A DNA stretch of 64,000 nt from Caulobacter flavus (GTDB taxonomy: Bacteria; Pseudomonadota; Alphaproteobacteria; Caulobacterales; Caulobacteraceae), in the NCBI RefSeq assembly GCF_003722335.1, contig NZ_CP026100.1, forward strand, positions 1,214,001 through 1,278,000, written 5' to 3'. The translations under genes and the position numbers were made by a program. Shown piece after piece: positions 18,698-28,057 of the stretch. A model generated the notes under the pieces. It had not been told where the DNA came from. It saw only the letters and a list, made by a program, of their open reading frames with translations, and did no database searches. Each line of letters begins with the position of its first letter. The stretch's first letter is position 1.

Positions 18698-21346
18698 TCA
18701 GCCCGCCTTGGCGACCCAGGCGGTGATCGCCGGCAGGCGTTCGCGGCGCACCTTGGCCCGATACTCGATCGCCGAGATCGCCTTGTCGGCCTCCTTGCGC
18801 GAGCCTTCGGCGAGGTTGGCGGCCGCCCAGGCCTTCAGCTTCTCGGCAGTCTCGACCTTGCCCGAGGCCCTGGCCAGGCTGGGGATGAACCGGGTGCGGG
18901 CGCTGTTGTCGACCTTGGAGTCGACGGCGTCGCGATGGGCGGCGGCGAAGTCGAAGGCCAGGTCCGGATGGCGCGAGGCGACGGTCGAGATCATGCCGGC
19001 CGAGTTGGTCTCGCCCGGCTCGGCGGTGAGGGCCAGCTCCAGGGCCTTGCGGGCCAGGGCCTCGTCGTCGGCCGAGGCCAGCAGGGTGTAGAGCTGGGCG
19101 CGGACCAGCGGCGTCTTCTCGGCCTGGGCCTGGGCGTGGATGGCGTCCCAGGTCGCCGCGTCGGCGTTGACGGCCACGACGCCGAGGATCGCCTTGCGCA
19201 GCGGGCCGGGAATGGCCGACGGATCGGTCCTGTCGGCGGCGTAGCGGCGGCGGGCCTCGGCGACCACGGCCGGATCGCCCAGCTCGCCCAGGGTGGCGAT
19301 CAGGTCGCCGCGCAGGATGGCGACGGGATCGGGCTCGTCGGCCCTGGCCTCCCAGCCCACGCGCGCCAGCAGCGGCGACAGGCGGGCGAGGGCCAGCTTG
19401 CGGAAGGCCGCGCGCTCGGCCTGACCCTCGTAGTAGCCGTCGATGGCCGACAGCACGGAGGCGACCTTGGACAGCACCTGCGGGTCGGCGTCGGCCGGCG
19501 TGGCGGCGATCAGGGCCAGGGCGTCGGTCGGCGACTGCTGGCCGGCCGCGCCCATCGACCAGGCGTCCGACAGCAGGCCCAGCTGGTCGATCGGCGCCAG
19601 CTTGCCGAAGTCTGCGGCCAGGCGCTGGAACTGCGCGGGGGCGTAGAGGGTGCGGTAGTAGCCGCTCTGGCCGGCGTTGACGACGACCGGGCCGCAGCCG
19701 TCGACCGTCAGGCTGGCCTTGCCGCCCTCGACCACGGTCTTGGCCACGGCGGAGCCGTCCAGCGCCTTGGCGACGACCGGCACGCGCCAGGACAGGGGCG
19801 TCTTGTCGGGGAAGTCCTTGCTGAACTCGCCCTGGGTCAGGGTCAGGACCTGCTTGCCGCCCTGGCAGGCGCCGCCCTCGACGCGGATCAGCGGCACACC
19901 CGGCTGCAGGGTGAAGTCGTGGGCGATGGCGGTGATCGGCTTGCCGGCGGCGGTCTCGACCGCCTTCCACAGGTCGTCGCTGACCGTGTTGCCGTAGGCG
20001 TGGGCCTTGATGTAGGCGCGCACGCCGGTGCGCCAGGCGTCCTCGCCGACATAGCCCTCGAGCATGCGGATGACCGCCTCGCCCTTCTGGTAGGTGATGG
20101 CGTCGAAGGCCTGGCTGGCCTGCTCGACGGTCTCGACGTGCTGCACCACCGGGTGGGTGGTGGAAAGGCCGTCGAGGTTCATGGCGTATTCCCGGCCGCT
20201 CACGGCGGCGAGGGCGGCGTTCCATTCGGGGTGGAACTTCTCGGTCGCCCGGCCCTCCATCCACGAGGCGAAGCCCTCGTTGAGCCACAGGTCGTCCCAC
20301 CAGGCCATGGTGACCAGGTTGCCGAACCACTGGTGGGCGGTCTCGTGGGCGACGGTGGTGTAGATGTTCTGGGCGTCGCGCTGGGTCGAGATCTTCGGAT
20401 CCATCAGCAGGGCGTATTCGAAGTAGAAGATCGCCCCCCAGTTCTCCATGGCGCTGAAGAACTGGCTGCGGCCGGGGGCGGCGATGTGGTCCAGCGCCGG
20501 CAGCGGGTAGTCGACGCCGAAATAGTCGTTGTACCAGGCCGTCAGCGGCCCGGCCGACTCCAGCGCGAACTTGGCCTTGGGCAGGTCGCCCTTCTTGGTG
20601 ACCACGCCGATGTCGACGCCGGCGGTCCTGACGCTGGCGCGCTCGAACTCGCCCAGGCCGAAGAACAGCAGGTAGGTCGACATCTTCGGCGACGCAGCGA
20701 AGGTCACGCGGGTCTTGCCGCCGCCGAGATCCACGCTCTTGCTGACCGGCATGTTGCTGAGAGCCATCTGGCCGGTGGGGATCGTCGCCTCGACGCTGAA
20801 GGTGGCCTTGTGGAACGGCTCGTCCCACGAGGGGATGAACCGGCGGGCGTCGGAGTTCTCGAACTGGGTGTAGAGGGCGCGCCTGGGACCCTCCTCGGTG
20901 TCGTAGTCCAGCGCGAACAGGCCCGCGGCCTGGGTGTAGATCTTGCCGGCGTAGTCGATGGCCAGCACGTGCTTGCCCTTGGCCAGCGGCGCCTTGACGG
21001 TGAAGGCGGCGGTTTGGGCGTCCTCGTCGACCTTGATGGTCGCGGGCTTGCCGTCGATCGTGGCTTTCGCGAAGGTCAGGCCGGCCGCCTGCAGGGTGAT
21101 GGTCGCGGTCGGCTCGGTGACCTCGATGGCGATCTTCACCGAGGCGGTGAAGCTCATCTGCTTGGCGTCGGGCGTGAAGGCCACGTCGTAGTGGGTCGGA
21201 TGGGCGTTGCGCGGCAGCTGAGTGGTGACGGTGGCCGGCGTGGCTCCCTTGGAGCCCGGGGCGACTGGCGCGGCCGGCGCGGCGAGGGCGGTTCCGGAGG
21301 CGAGAAGCAGCGTGACCGCGGCTGCGGTGGACAGAAGACGACGCAT
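18698..21346 (-). CDS. M1 family zinc aminopeptidase, exported
   Basis: An 882-residue metallopeptidase. It has a signal peptide (MRRLLSTAAAVTLLLASGTALA, cut probably after ALA), so it is likely periplasmic. The exopeptidase motif SAMENWG (GAMEN variant, near residue 300) precedes the zinc motif HETAH near residue 332, with the third ligand in LNEGFASWMEG; a C-terminal ERAP1-like helical domain follows. These enzymes remove N-terminal residues from peptides. It is divergent from alkB over a 105-base gap and upstream of dnaK in the same direction. Cytoplasmic PepN of E. coli has no signal peptide, so that name is not applied. Confidence 0.9.
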   Translation of the reverse strand: MRRLLSTAAAVTLLLASGTALAAPAAPVAPGSKGATPATVTTQLPRNAHPTHYDVAFTPDAKQMSFTASVKIAIEVTEPTATITLQAAGLTFAKATIDGKPATIKVDEDAQTAAFTVKAPLAKGKHVLAIDYAGKIYTQAAGLFALDYDTEEGPRRALYTQFENSDARRFIPSWDEPFHKATFSVEATIPTGQMALSNMPVSKSVDLGGGKTRVTFAASPKMSTYLLFFGLGEFERASVRTAGVDIGVVTKKGDLPKAKFALESAGPLTAWYNDYFGVDYPLPALDHIAAPGRSQFFSAMENWGAIFYFEYALLMDPKISTQRDAQNIYTTVAHETAHQWFGNLVTMAWWDDLWLNEGFASWMEGRATEKFHPEWNAALAAVSGREYAMNLDGLSTTHPVVQHVETVEQASQAFDAITYQKGEAVIRMLEGYVGEDAWRTGVRAYIKAHAYGNTVSDDLWKAVETAAGKPITAIAHDFTLQPGVPLIRVEGGACQGGKQVLTLTQGEFSKDFPDKTPLSWRVPVVAKALDGSAVAKTVVEGGKASLTVDGCGPVVVNAGQSGYYRTLYAPAQFQRLAADFGKLAPIDQLGLLSDAWSMGAAGQQSPTDALALIAATPADADPQVLSKVASVLSAIDGYYEGQAERAAFRKLALARLSPLLARVGWEARADEPDPVAILRGDLIATLGELGDPAVVAEARRRYAADRTDPSAIPGPLRKAILGVVAVNADAATWDAIHAQAQAEKTPLVRAQLYTLLASADDEALARKALELALTAEPGETNSAGMISTVASRHPDLAFDFAAAHRDAVDSKVDNSARTRFIPSLARASGKVETAEKLKAWAAANLAEGSRKEADKAISAIEYRAKVRRERLPAITAWVAKAG

Positions 21347-21451
21347 GAACGGCCCTGGTATGGAATGCTGCTATGGAATGATCGTGCGGAGAAATCCGCG
21401 AGGGCGCGAACCAACACCCATCCGGCCGTCCACAGGCATTAATTCCGCGTA

Positions 21452-22069
21452 ATGATGACCCCCGTCTCCCTCGTCCCGGGCTTCGATCTCTGGCCCGGCC
21501 TGCTGTCGCCGGACGCCCAGCGGGCGCTGGTCGAGGCGGTGCTGGCGGCGACGAAGGCCGCGCCGCCGGCCAATTACGAAACGCCCTACGGCAAGGCCAT
21601 GAGCGTGGCGATGACCAGCCTGGGCCCGCTGGGCTGGACCAGCGACGCGGCCGGCTATCGCTACGCCGACCGCCATCCCGGCACGGGCCAGGCATGGCCG
21701 CCGATGCCCCAGGCCCTGCTCGACCTGTGGACGGCGCTGGGCGACCCCGAGGTTCCGCCCGACGCCTGCCTGGTGAACCTCTACGGTCCCGAGGCCCGCA
21801 TGGGCCTGCACCAGGACCGCGACGAGGCCGATCCGCGCTTTCCGGTGCTGTCGATCTCGCTGGGCGACACGGCGGTGTTCCGCATCGGCGGAACCAGCCG
21901 CAGGGACCCGACCCGCTCGGTGCGGCTGGCCTCGGGCGACGTCTGCCGGCTGTCGGGCCCCGCGCGCCTGGCCTTCCACGGCGTCGACCGCATCCTGCCG
22001 GGCTCCTCGCGCCTCGTGCCCGGGGGAGGGCGGATCAACCTGACCCTCAGAAGGGCGAGGGCGGCATAA
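21452..22069 (+). CDS. alkB: Alkylated DNA repair dioxygenase AlkB
   Basis: A 205-residue Fe(II)/2-oxoglutarate dioxygenase. The iron ligands are in LHQDRDE (HxD) and AFHGVDRI, and the 2-oxoglutarate-binding arginines are in RINLTLRR. The substrate lid region LVNLYGPEARMGLHQD is typical. It removes 1-methyladenine and 3-methylcytosine lesions by oxidative demethylation. C. crescentus has alkB at the same place, between dnaK and dnaA. The first of two adjacent ATG codons is used. A palindromic repeat and the dnaA terminator follow. Confidence 0.95.
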   Translation: MMTPVSLVPGFDLWPGLLSPDAQRALVEAVLAATKAAPPANYETPYGKAMSVAMTSLGPLGWTSDAAGYRYADRHPGTGQAWPPMPQALLDLWTALGDPEVPPDACLVNLYGPEARMGLHQDRDEADPRFPVLSISLGDTAVFRIGGTSRRDPTRSVRLASGDVCRLSGPARLAFHGVDRILPGSSRLVPGGGRINLTLRRARAA

Positions 22070-22076
22070 CCTCTTC

Positions 22077-22214
22077 TCCCGTCATTCCCGCCCTTGTGGC
22101 GGGAACCCCTGGTTCCGCTCGCATGTGAAGCGCAAGCGGACTGCTGAGCAGTCCGCCCCTCCCGCCCTTGCGGCTGACAGAGAGGTTCCCGCCACAAGGG
22201 CGGGAATGACGGGA
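22077..22214. repeat. Palindromic repeat family A, copy 1
   Basis: Outer arms of 31 bases (22077-22107 and 22184-22214) form a perfect inverted repeat around TCATTCCCGCCCTTGTGGCG. The centre holds a separate stem GCGGACTGCT / AGCAGTCCGC. Two more copies lie at 29582-29716 and 48302-48438. It fills the gap between the convergent alkB and dnaA genes. It encodes no protein and is probably a mobile or regulatory palindromic unit. Confidence 0.9.
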
Positions 22215-22236
22215 GGTTAGAGAGACGCCCAAACCA

Positions 22237-22266
22237 AAAGGGCCGCCCCTTGCGGAGCGGCCCTTT
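22237..22266 (-). terminator. Rho-independent terminator of dnaA
   Basis: The ten-base stem AAAGGGCCGC / GCGGCCCTTT encloses CCCTTGCGGA and, on the minus strand, is followed by TTTTGGTTTGG. It lies 22 bases after the dnaA stop. Confidence 0.88.
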
Positions 22267-22287
22267 CGGTCGACGCTGAAAACCTGA

Positions 22288-23775
22288 TCAGCCGCGCAGC
22301 TTGCGGGTGATGGTCTCCAGGTCCTGGCTCAGCACGGCGTCGTCCTGGCGCAGGGCCTCGATGCGACGCACGGCGTGCAGCACGGTGGTGTGGTCGCGAC
22401 CGCCGAACCGGCGGCCGATGTCCGGCAGCGAGCGGGTGGTCAGCTGCTTGGCCAGCCACATGGCCGCCTGGCGCGGACGGGCGATGGCGCGGTTGCGGCG
22501 CTCGCTGAGCAGGTCGGCCTGCTTCATGCCGTAGTGCTCGGACGTCGCCTTCTGGATGTCGTCGATGGTGATCCGCTTCTCGCCGCCGCGCAGGTGCGGA
22601 CGCAGGATCGCCTGGACCTCGTCCAGCGACAGGCGCGACAGGCGCTCGCCGGCGCGGGCGGTCAGAGTGTTGAGCGCCCCTTCCAGCTCGCGGACGCTGT
22701 CGGTGAAGCGGTCGGCCAGGAACTGCAGCACCTCGGGCTTCACCGTGCCGGTGAAACCCTGGGCGCGGCCCAGAGCCTCGATCTTGCGCTCAAGGATGCC
22801 CAGGCGCAGCGAACGGTCGGCCGGCTCCATGCCGCAGACCAGGCCCGCCGACAGGTGCGAGCGCAGGCGGGCGTCCATCTCGGTCATGGCCGACGGCGGA
22901 CGGTCGGCCGAGAACACCACCCGGCGGCCGTCCTCGACGAGGGCGGTCAGGGTGTGGAACAGCTCTTCCTGGCTCGACTGCTTGCCGGCGATGAAGTGCA
23001 CGTCGTCGATGATCAAGAGGTCGGCGCCGCGCAGCTCGTCCTTGAAGGCCGTGGTCTGGCGATCCATCACCGCGCGGACGAAGGTCGACAGGAAGCGCTC
23101 GGCGGTCAGGTAGACGACGCGCTTGTTCGGGGCGGCGCGCATGGCCTCCCAGGCCAGGGCGTTCAGCAGGTGCGTCTTGCCGAAGCCGTAGGGGCCGTGG
23201 AACAGCACCGGGTTGAAGTGGCCGTCGGCCCAGCTGGCGACGCGGCGCGCCACGGCGTGGGCGAACTCGTTGGCCGGACCCGGGACGAAGCTGTCGAAGG
23301 TGAAGCGTTCCTGCAGGCCCTGCACCGGCGAGGCCTTGCCGGCGACGGGCGCGGGGGCGGTGACGACGTCGCTGGAGACCGGCAGCACGATCTCGATCGG
23401 CTGCGGCTTGGCCTCGACATAGACGGCGCCGGTGGTGGCCGAGGCGGCGTCGGCCGAGGCTTCGAATTCGAGGCGCGACTTCAGGTCCAGGCGGCGGCCC
23501 ACGGCGTCGCCGGCGGCCCACAGCTCGCCGATGCGGCGCCAGGCGCTGCGACGGATCCAGTCGCGCGCGATGCCGGTGGGGGTGACGAGCACGACGTCGC
23601 CGGCCTGGGTCTCGCGCAGAACCGCGGGCGCGATCCACGAGCCGAAGGCGGCGTCGCCCAGCTCGCGCTTCAGGGAGACGCAGACTTTGTTCCACACGAT
23701 GCCGGCAGGCTCGCGCGTGACGGCGGCATACGCCGCCGACAATTCCTGACTGGCCGCCCCGACCTTGATCGACAT
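22288..23775 (-). CDS. dnaA: Chromosomal replication initiator protein DnaA
   Basis: A 495-residue AAA+ initiator. The N-terminal DnaB-contact domain includes KVCVSLKRELGDAAFGSWIA; the ATPase has Walker A HGPYGFGKTHLLNAL and Walker B LLIIDDVHFIAGKQ; domain IV ends with the DNA-binding signature FGGRDHTTVLHAVRRIE. The start at 23775 (MSIKVGAASQELS) fits the Caulobacter protein; a longer frame to 23937 is upstream leader. DnaA-ATP opens the origin, and in Caulobacter it also sets off the cell-cycle regulator cascade. The gene has a long leader and follows rpsT, both on the minus strand. Confidence 0.98.
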   Translation of the reverse strand: MSIKVGAASQELSAAYAAVTREPAGIVWNKVCVSLKRELGDAAFGSWIAPAVLRETQAGDVVLVTPTGIARDWIRRSAWRRIGELWAAGDAVGRRLDLKSRLEFEASADAASATTGAVYVEAKPQPIEIVLPVSSDVVTAPAPVAGKASPVQGLQERFTFDSFVPGPANEFAHAVARRVASWADGHFNPVLFHGPYGFGKTHLLNALAWEAMRAAPNKRVVYLTAERFLSTFVRAVMDRQTTAFKDELRGADLLIIDDVHFIAGKQSSQEELFHTLTALVEDGRRVVFSADRPPSAMTEMDARLRSHLSAGLVCGMEPADRSLRLGILERKIEALGRAQGFTGTVKPEVLQFLADRFTDSVRELEGALNTLTARAGERLSRLSLDEVQAILRPHLRGGEKRITIDDIQKATSEHYGMKQADLLSERRNRAIARPRQAAMWLAKQLTTRSLPDIGRRFGGRDHTTVLHAVRRIEALRQDDAVLSQDLETITRKLRG

Positions 23776-24032
23776 CAGTTCACCGCCTCGCGCCTGCATA
23801 CACACAATTACAGATTGCCGGTCGCAAGCCCCCCATGGCGCACGACCGAACTCAGAAACCCTCCCCCCGCATTTATTGAGGACACACAGGGGCTTAACCG
23901 GCGAACGCATGGTGTCCGCCGCCGCCGCTGTCGTCACAAGACTGGGAGAGCGCTGAGACCTTTAAACTAGCCACCGGCCCGGGCCGGTCAAACGGAAAAC
24001 TTGCGTCCGATCGCGGATATTTCTGTTGACTC
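23776..24032 (-). promoter_or_regulatory. dnaA promoter, GANTC site and long 5' leader
   Basis: Read on the minus strand, TTGACC (23986-23991) and TAGTTT (23964-23969) are spaced by 16 bases; the spacer is the GC-only palindrome-rich GGCCCGGGCCGGTGGC. The predicted transcript starts near 23957 and would have a leader of about 180 bases before the ATG at 23775. A single CcrM methylation site, GACTC, lies at 24028-24032 upstream of the -35. C. crescentus dnaA is known to have a long leader of about 155 bases and CcrM-sensitive expression. No clear DnaA box was seen. Confidence 0.6.
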
Positions 24033-24120
24033 GCGACACCGCCTCGCCCGTCAAGGGAAAGCCGTTTTGAAGACTTTCGTTCGACGAGCCGGGGGGCAGG
24101 TAAAGGAGTACATAGACAAA

Positions 24121-24152
24121 GCAAAAGCCGACCGAGTTGCCTCGATCGGCTT
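24121..24152 (-). terminator. Rho-independent terminator of rpsT
   Basis: On the minus strand AAGCCGATCGAG / CTCGGTCGGCTT (12 bases, one G-T type mismatch) with a GCAA loop is followed by TTGCTTTG. It ends rpsT transcription before the dnaA promoter. Confidence 0.8.
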
Positions 24153-24203
24153 CTACAAGTCTTTGATTTCGCTGAACGAACGGCGTTCGCTCGCGATCTG
24201 GAC

Positions 24204-24479
24204 TTAGGCGGCGGCCTTATCCAGCTTCTTCAGACGGGCGGCCAGGCGCGACACCTTGCGCGAACCCGTGTTCGGGTGAACGACGCCCTTCGAGACGGCG
24301 CGCATCAGCTCCGATTGAGCCTCGATGAACGCGGCCTTGGCGACGGCGACGTCGCCCTTGGCGATGGCGTCTTCGAACTTGCGCAGGAAGGTGCGGACGC
24401 GCGAGCGACGAGCGGTGTTCACTTCGGTGCGACGGGCGATCTTGCGGATCGCTTTCTTGGCGCCAGGATTATTGGCCAT
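24204..24479 (-). CDS. rpsT: 30S ribosomal protein S20
   Basis: A 91-residue basic protein beginning [20 protein letters not shown], with the family segments [16 protein letters not shown] and [21 protein letters not shown]. The start at 24479 is taken because S20 begins MAN; an ATG five codons upstream is not conserved. It binds the 5' domain of 16S rRNA early in 30S assembly. It is in the conserved position upstream of dnaA, with its own strong promoter and terminator. Confidence 0.98.
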   Translation of the reverse strand: MANNPGAKKAIRKIARRTEVNTARRSRVRTFLRKFEDAIAKGDVAVAKAAFIEAQSELMRAVSKGVVHPNTGSRKVSRLAARLKKLDKAAA

Positions 24480-24544
24480 GGATAGGACCTTCAAACGGAC
24501 GGCCGCGCGGGCGGCCGCGAAGCAGGTGAAATCAAGAGCGCGCG

Positions 24545-24573
24545 GATATACGGGAACCCCGCCGACGGGTCAA
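24545..24573 (-). promoter_or_regulatory. rpsT promoter
   Basis: On the minus strand TTGACC (24568-24573), a 17-base spacer and TATATC (24545-24550) lie about 65 bases before the rpsT start. This is the best-looking sigma-70 type promoter of the region, as expected for a ribosomal protein gene. Confidence 0.7.
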
Positions 24574-24617
24574 TCCATCCACATGGGGATTCTTCGCCGG
24601 GCGGGGGTCCGCCGGGG

Positions 24618-25403
24618 TCAGGACCCCTTGAACGCGGGTTTGCGCTTCTCGACGAAGGCGGCCATCCCTTCCTTCTGATCGTCGAAGGCGAACAGCGAGT
24701 GGAACAGCCGCCGCTCCAGGGCCACGCCGGTGGTCAGGGTGGTCTCGTAGGCGGCGTTGACCAGTTCCTTGTTCATGGCCGTGGCCAGGGGCGACTGGGA
24801 CGCGATCTTGCCGGCGACCTTCACGGCCTCGTCGACCAGCTGGTCGGCGGGGAAGATCCGCGACACCAGGCCGGCGCGCTCGGCCTCCTCGGCGTCCATC
24901 ATCCGGCCGGTCAGGATCATGTCCATGGCCTTGGACTTGCCAACCAGGCGCGTCAGGCGCTGGGTGCCGCCGATCCCGGGCGCGACGCCCAGATTGATCT
25001 CCGGCTGGCCGAACTTGGCGGTGTCGGCGGCCAGGATGAAGTCGCACATCATCGCCAGCTCGCAGCCGCCGCCCAGGGCGTAGCCGGACACCGCGGCGAT
25101 GATCGGCTTGCGCACCGTCTCGATGGCGCGGGCCTGGGCCGTGAAGAAGTCGGCCTTGAACATGTCGGCGTACGACTTGTCCGACATCTCCTTGATGTCG
25201 GCGCCGGCGGCGAAGGCCTTGGGCGAGCCGGTCAGCACGATGCAGCCGACCGTGTCGTCGCCCTGGGCCTGGGCCAGGGCCTGGCCCAGCTCGGTCAGCA
25301 AAACACTGTTGAGGGCGTTCAGGGCCTCGGGCCGGTTCAGGCGGATCAACGCCACGCCGGGCGCGGTCGTGGGACGTTCGACGATCAGGGTCTCAAAGGC
25401 CAT
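24618..25403 (-). CDS. Enoyl-CoA hydratase
   Basis: A 261-residue crotonase-fold enzyme. The oxyanion-hole and catalytic regions are [30 protein letters not shown] and [20 protein letters not shown]; both catalytic glutamates (in CELA and PEIN) are present, so it should be a true hydratase. It adds water across trans-2-enoyl-CoA in fatty-acid beta-oxidation. Length is normal. It is transcribed toward rpsT and follows the TraB/GumN gene by 32 bases, so it may share that transcript. Confidence 0.92.
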   Translation of the reverse strand: MAFETLIVERPTTAPGVALIRLNRPEALNALNSVLLTELGQALAQAQGDDTVGCIVLTGSPKAFAAGADIKEMSDKSYADMFKADFFTAQARAIETVRKPIIAAVSGYALGGGCELAMMCDFILAADTAKFGQPEINLGVAPGIGGTQRLTRLVGKSKAMDMILTGRMMDAEEAERAGLVSRIFPADQLVDEAVKVAGKIASQSPLATAMNKELVNAAYETTLTTGVALERRLFHSLFAFDDQKEGMAAFVEKRKPAFKGS

Positions 25404-25435
25404 CTGCGCTCGTTCCTCATGTTCAACTCGGCCGT

Positions 25436-26299
25436 CTAGCGCGGCCCTTCCACATCGTAGCCCAGGGCGCGAAGGCGGGCCGGCAGGCCGTCGGGACCCA
25501 GCAGGTGCCCGGCGCCGACCACCACCACCGTCCGACCGGAACCGGCCAGGCGCGCTTGCAGGGCGTCCATCCAGCGTGCGTTACGCTCGACGATGAACCG
25601 GCGATAGAGGGCGGGCGAAGATTTCCGCATTCCGCCGACCACGGCGCGCTCCAGCGCCTTCTGATCGCCCTTCGACCAGGCGGCGACCAGCCGGCGATAG
25701 GCGCTGGGGTCCTTTTCCAGCTGCTTCACCGTGGCGTTCAGGGTCCGCAGCTGGTCGGCCTCGGAGGCGCCGGCGAACAGGGCCATCTGCTGGTCCGGCG
25801 TCTCGAAGGCCCTGCGGACGGCGCTCGGCGGCGCGGCCGCCTGCAGCCGCCGCTCGACCCCGCCCTCGGCCAGGCCCTTGTCGAGGGCGAAGGCCGCCGT
25901 CGTCAGCCGCACCTCGGCCATCCACGGCTTGAGGCGCTCGATCTCGCTCATCGGCACGTCCAGGCGGTCGGCCAGCTTGCGCAGCCGGGCGGCGGCGCGG
26001 GGCTTCAGGCGCGAGGTCAGGGTCTGGCCCGGCGGCAGCAGGCCGTAGGCGCCGGCAAGGTCCTGCATCCGGCGGTCGGCGGCCTCGTCCATCGGCACCT
26101 CGAACCACAGGTCGTCGGCCCTGGAAAGCGCAGCGTCCAGCGCGGCCGGCTTCCAGTCCAGGTCCCTGGGCAGCACGTGCATCGAGCCGAACAGCACGAT
26201 CTCGGAATCCGCGTCGCGCACGGTCCATACGGGCGGCGCGGCCAGGGCGGGGCTCGCCAGCAGGGCGGCCAGGGCGACGAGGAGGGAGCGGAACATCAC
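25436..26299 (-). CDS. TraB/GumN family protein, secreted or periplasmic
   Basis: A 287-residue protein with a signal peptide ([20 protein letters not shown]). The TraB/GumN fold is supported by the N-terminal LFGSMHVLP and the C-terminal [19 protein letters not shown], the two GxxH motifs thought to hold a metal in this Tiki-like superfamily. Biochemical role in bacteria is mostly unproven; a metalloprotease-like activity has been proposed from the eukaryotic Tiki relatives. It lies between mutM and the enoyl-CoA hydratase gene in the same direction. Confidence 0.85.
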   Translation of the reverse strand: MMFRSLLVALAALLASPALAAPPVWTVRDADSEIVLFGSMHVLPRDLDWKPAALDAALSRADDLWFEVPMDEAADRRMQDLAGAYGLLPPGQTLTSRLKPRAAARLRKLADRLDVPMSEIERLKPWMAEVRLTTAAFALDKGLAEGGVERRLQAAAPPSAVRRAFETPDQQMALFAGASEADQLRTLNATVKQLEKDPSAYRRLVAAWSKGDQKALERAVVGGMRKSSPALYRRFIVERNARWMDALQARLAGSGRTVVVVGAGHLLGPDGLPARLRALGYDVEGPR

Positions 26300-26311
26300 G
26301 CCAAACCGGAA

Positions 26312-26340
26312 AGCCGCGCCTCAGACTTCACGAGGCGCGG
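26312..26340 (-). terminator. Terminator after mutM
   Basis: A perfect ten-base stem GCCGCGCCTC / GAGGCGCGGC with a nine-base loop begins seven bases after the mutM stop and is followed on the minus strand by TTTCCGGTTT. Confidence 0.7.
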
Positions 26341-26346
26341 CCAGGG

Positions 26347-27210
26347 TCATTTCTGACAAACGGGGCAGAAAAAGGTTGAGCGCCCGGCCTGGACCTCGCG
26401 GGCGATCACCCCCTTGCAGCCCGGGGTGGGGCAGGGCTCGCCCTCGCGGTCGTAGACCCGGAAGCGATGCTGGAAATAGCCCAGCGCCCCGTCGGCGGCG
26501 GCGAAGTCCTTCAGCGACGAGCCGCCGACCTCGACGGCCTCGGCCAGCACGTCCTTGATGGCGGCCGTCAGCGGGCCCAGCCGCTTGCCGGCGATCTGGC
26601 CCGACGGCTTGAACGGCGAGATGCCCGAGCGGTGCAGGGCCTCGCAGACATAGATGTTGCCCAGGCCCGCCACGGTCTTCTGGTCCAGCAGCAGGGTCTT
26701 GGGGCCCTGCTTGCGGCCGCCGAAGGCCTTGACCAGCGTCCTGGCGTCGAAGGCGTCCGACAGGGGCTCGGGGCCCATGGTCGCGAACCAGGGGTGGCGG
26801 TCGACGCGGTCGGTGGCGATCAGGTCCATGAAGCCGAACCGGCGCGGGTCGTAATAGGTGACGGTCGCGCCCTCCTCGGTCTCGAAGACGACGTGGGCGT
26901 GCTTGTCGTCGGGGCGCACCTCGCGGGCGAAGTCGCCGGGCCTCACCGATCCTTCCGGGGCGGCGATCTCGAACCGGCCGGTCATCCCCAGGTGCATCAC
27001 CAGGGTGTCGCCGCGATCCAGCGGGGCCAGCAGGTACTTGGCCCGCCGCTCCAGCCGCAGGATCTTCGCGCCGGTCAGCCGCTGGACGAAGCCCTCGGGC
27101 AGGGGAAAGCGCAGGTCGGGGCGGTTGGCGCGCACGCGGGAAAGCCGCGCGCCGGACAGGACGGGCTCGAGACCCCGGCGGACGGTCTCGACTTCGGGCA
27201 GTTCGGGCAA
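26347..27210 (-). CDS. mutM: Formamidopyrimidine-DNA glycosylase MutM (Fpg)
   Basis: A 287-residue DNA glycosylase/AP lyase. The N-terminal PELPEVETVRRGLEP gives the catalytic proline 2 and glutamate 3 once the first Met is removed. The helix-two-turn-helix region (LDQKTVAGLGNIYVCEALHRSGI) and the C-terminal zinc finger with CPTPGC and CPVC are intact. It removes 8-oxoguanine and formamidopyrimidines. It is divergent from ubiE over 83 bases. Confidence 0.97.
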   Translation of the reverse strand: MPELPEVETVRRGLEPVLSGARLSRVRANRPDLRFPLPEGFVQRLTGAKILRLERRAKYLLAPLDRGDTLVMHLGMTGRFEIAAPEGSVRPGDFAREVRPDDKHAHVVFETEEGATVTYYDPRRFGFMDLIATDRVDRHPWFATMGPEPLSDAFDARTLVKAFGGRKQGPKTLLLDQKTVAGLGNIYVCEALHRSGISPFKPSGQIAGKRLGPLTAAIKDVLAEAVEVGGSSLKDFAAADGALGYFQHRFRVYDREGEPCPTPGCKGVIAREVQAGRSTFFCPVCQK

Positions 27211-27293
27211 GGAAGACCCCTTAAAACGATGACGCGGCGCGAGACGCGGTCTAATAGGCGAAGATCATATAGAGAGCCCGACCCGTAGACGTC

Positions 27294-28052
27294 ATGAGCA
27301 AGCCCTCCGCCACTTTCGGATTCAAGGACGTGGACCCTGCCCTGAAGGCGGGTCTGGTGCGCGGGGTCTTCGACCGCGTCGCCAAGAACTACGACCTGAT
27401 GAATGACCTGATGAGCGGCGGCGTGCACCGGCTCTGGAAGGACGCGGTCGCCGCCCGCCTGAACCCGCAGCCGGGCGAGGTGATCGTCGACTGCGCCGGC
27501 GGCACGGGCGACATGGCCCGCCGCTTCGCCAAGATGGCCCGCGCCGCCCAACAGCGCCGCGGCGGTCCGGATGCGACCATCAACATCGTCGACTACAACG
27601 CCGAAATGATCATGGCCGGGATCGAGAAGGGCGGCGAGCCCGAGATCACCTGGACCGTGGGCGACGCTCAACGCCTGCCGCTGCCCGACGCCTATGCCGA
27701 CGCCTATGTGATCTCGTTCGGCATCCGCAACGTCACCGACATCGACGCGGCCCTGCGCGAAGCCCGCCGCGTGCTCAAGCCCGGCGGCCGCTTCCTGTGC
27801 CTGGAGTTCTCGCGTCCGGCCACCGAGGCCCTGGCCAAGGCCTACGACGCCTACAGCTTCAAGGTCATCCCGCAGGTCGGCGAATGGGTCGCCAAGGACC
27901 GCGACGCCTACCAGTACCTGGTCGAGAGCATCCGCCGCTTCCCCGACCAGAAGACCTTCCTGTCGATGATCGAGGCCGCCGGCTTCAAGCGCGCGACCTA
28001 CACCAACTTCACCGGCGGCGTGGCGGCCCTGCACCAGGGCTGGGCGCTCTAG
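27294..28052 (+). CDS. ubiE: Ubiquinone/menaquinone biosynthesis C-methyltransferase UbiE
   Basis: A 252-residue SAM methyltransferase. It shows [24 protein letters not shown], the SAM loop [15 protein letters not shown] and the UbiE signature [14 protein letters not shown]. It methylates the benzoquinone ring in ubiquinone synthesis. Six bases separate it from ubiB, so the two form an operon, the normal ubiE-ubiB pair of proteobacteria. Confidence 0.97.
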   Translation: MSKPSATFGFKDVDPALKAGLVRGVFDRVAKNYDLMNDLMSGGVHRLWKDAVAARLNPQPGEVIVDCAGGTGDMARRFAKMARAAQQRRGGPDATINIVDYNAEMIMAGIEKGGEPEITWTVGDAQRLPLPDAYADAYVISFGIRNVTDIDAALREARRVLKPGGRFLCLEFSRPATEALAKAYDAYSFKVIPQVGEWVAKDRDAYQYLVESIRRFPDQKTFLSMIEAAGFKRATYTNFTGGVAALHQGWAL

Positions 28053-28057
28053 AGCCC

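Noticed and set aside
18558..21695. A 1045-residue frame overlapping the M1 aminopeptidase
   Set aside because: Out-of-frame shadow of the aminopeptidase gene with Arg/Pro-rich sequence.
23776..24203. Replication origin (Cori) next to dnaA
   Set aside because: No cluster of DnaA boxes or CtrA sites was seen. In C. crescentus Cori is beside hemE, some kb beyond mnmE, so it probably lies just left of this window.
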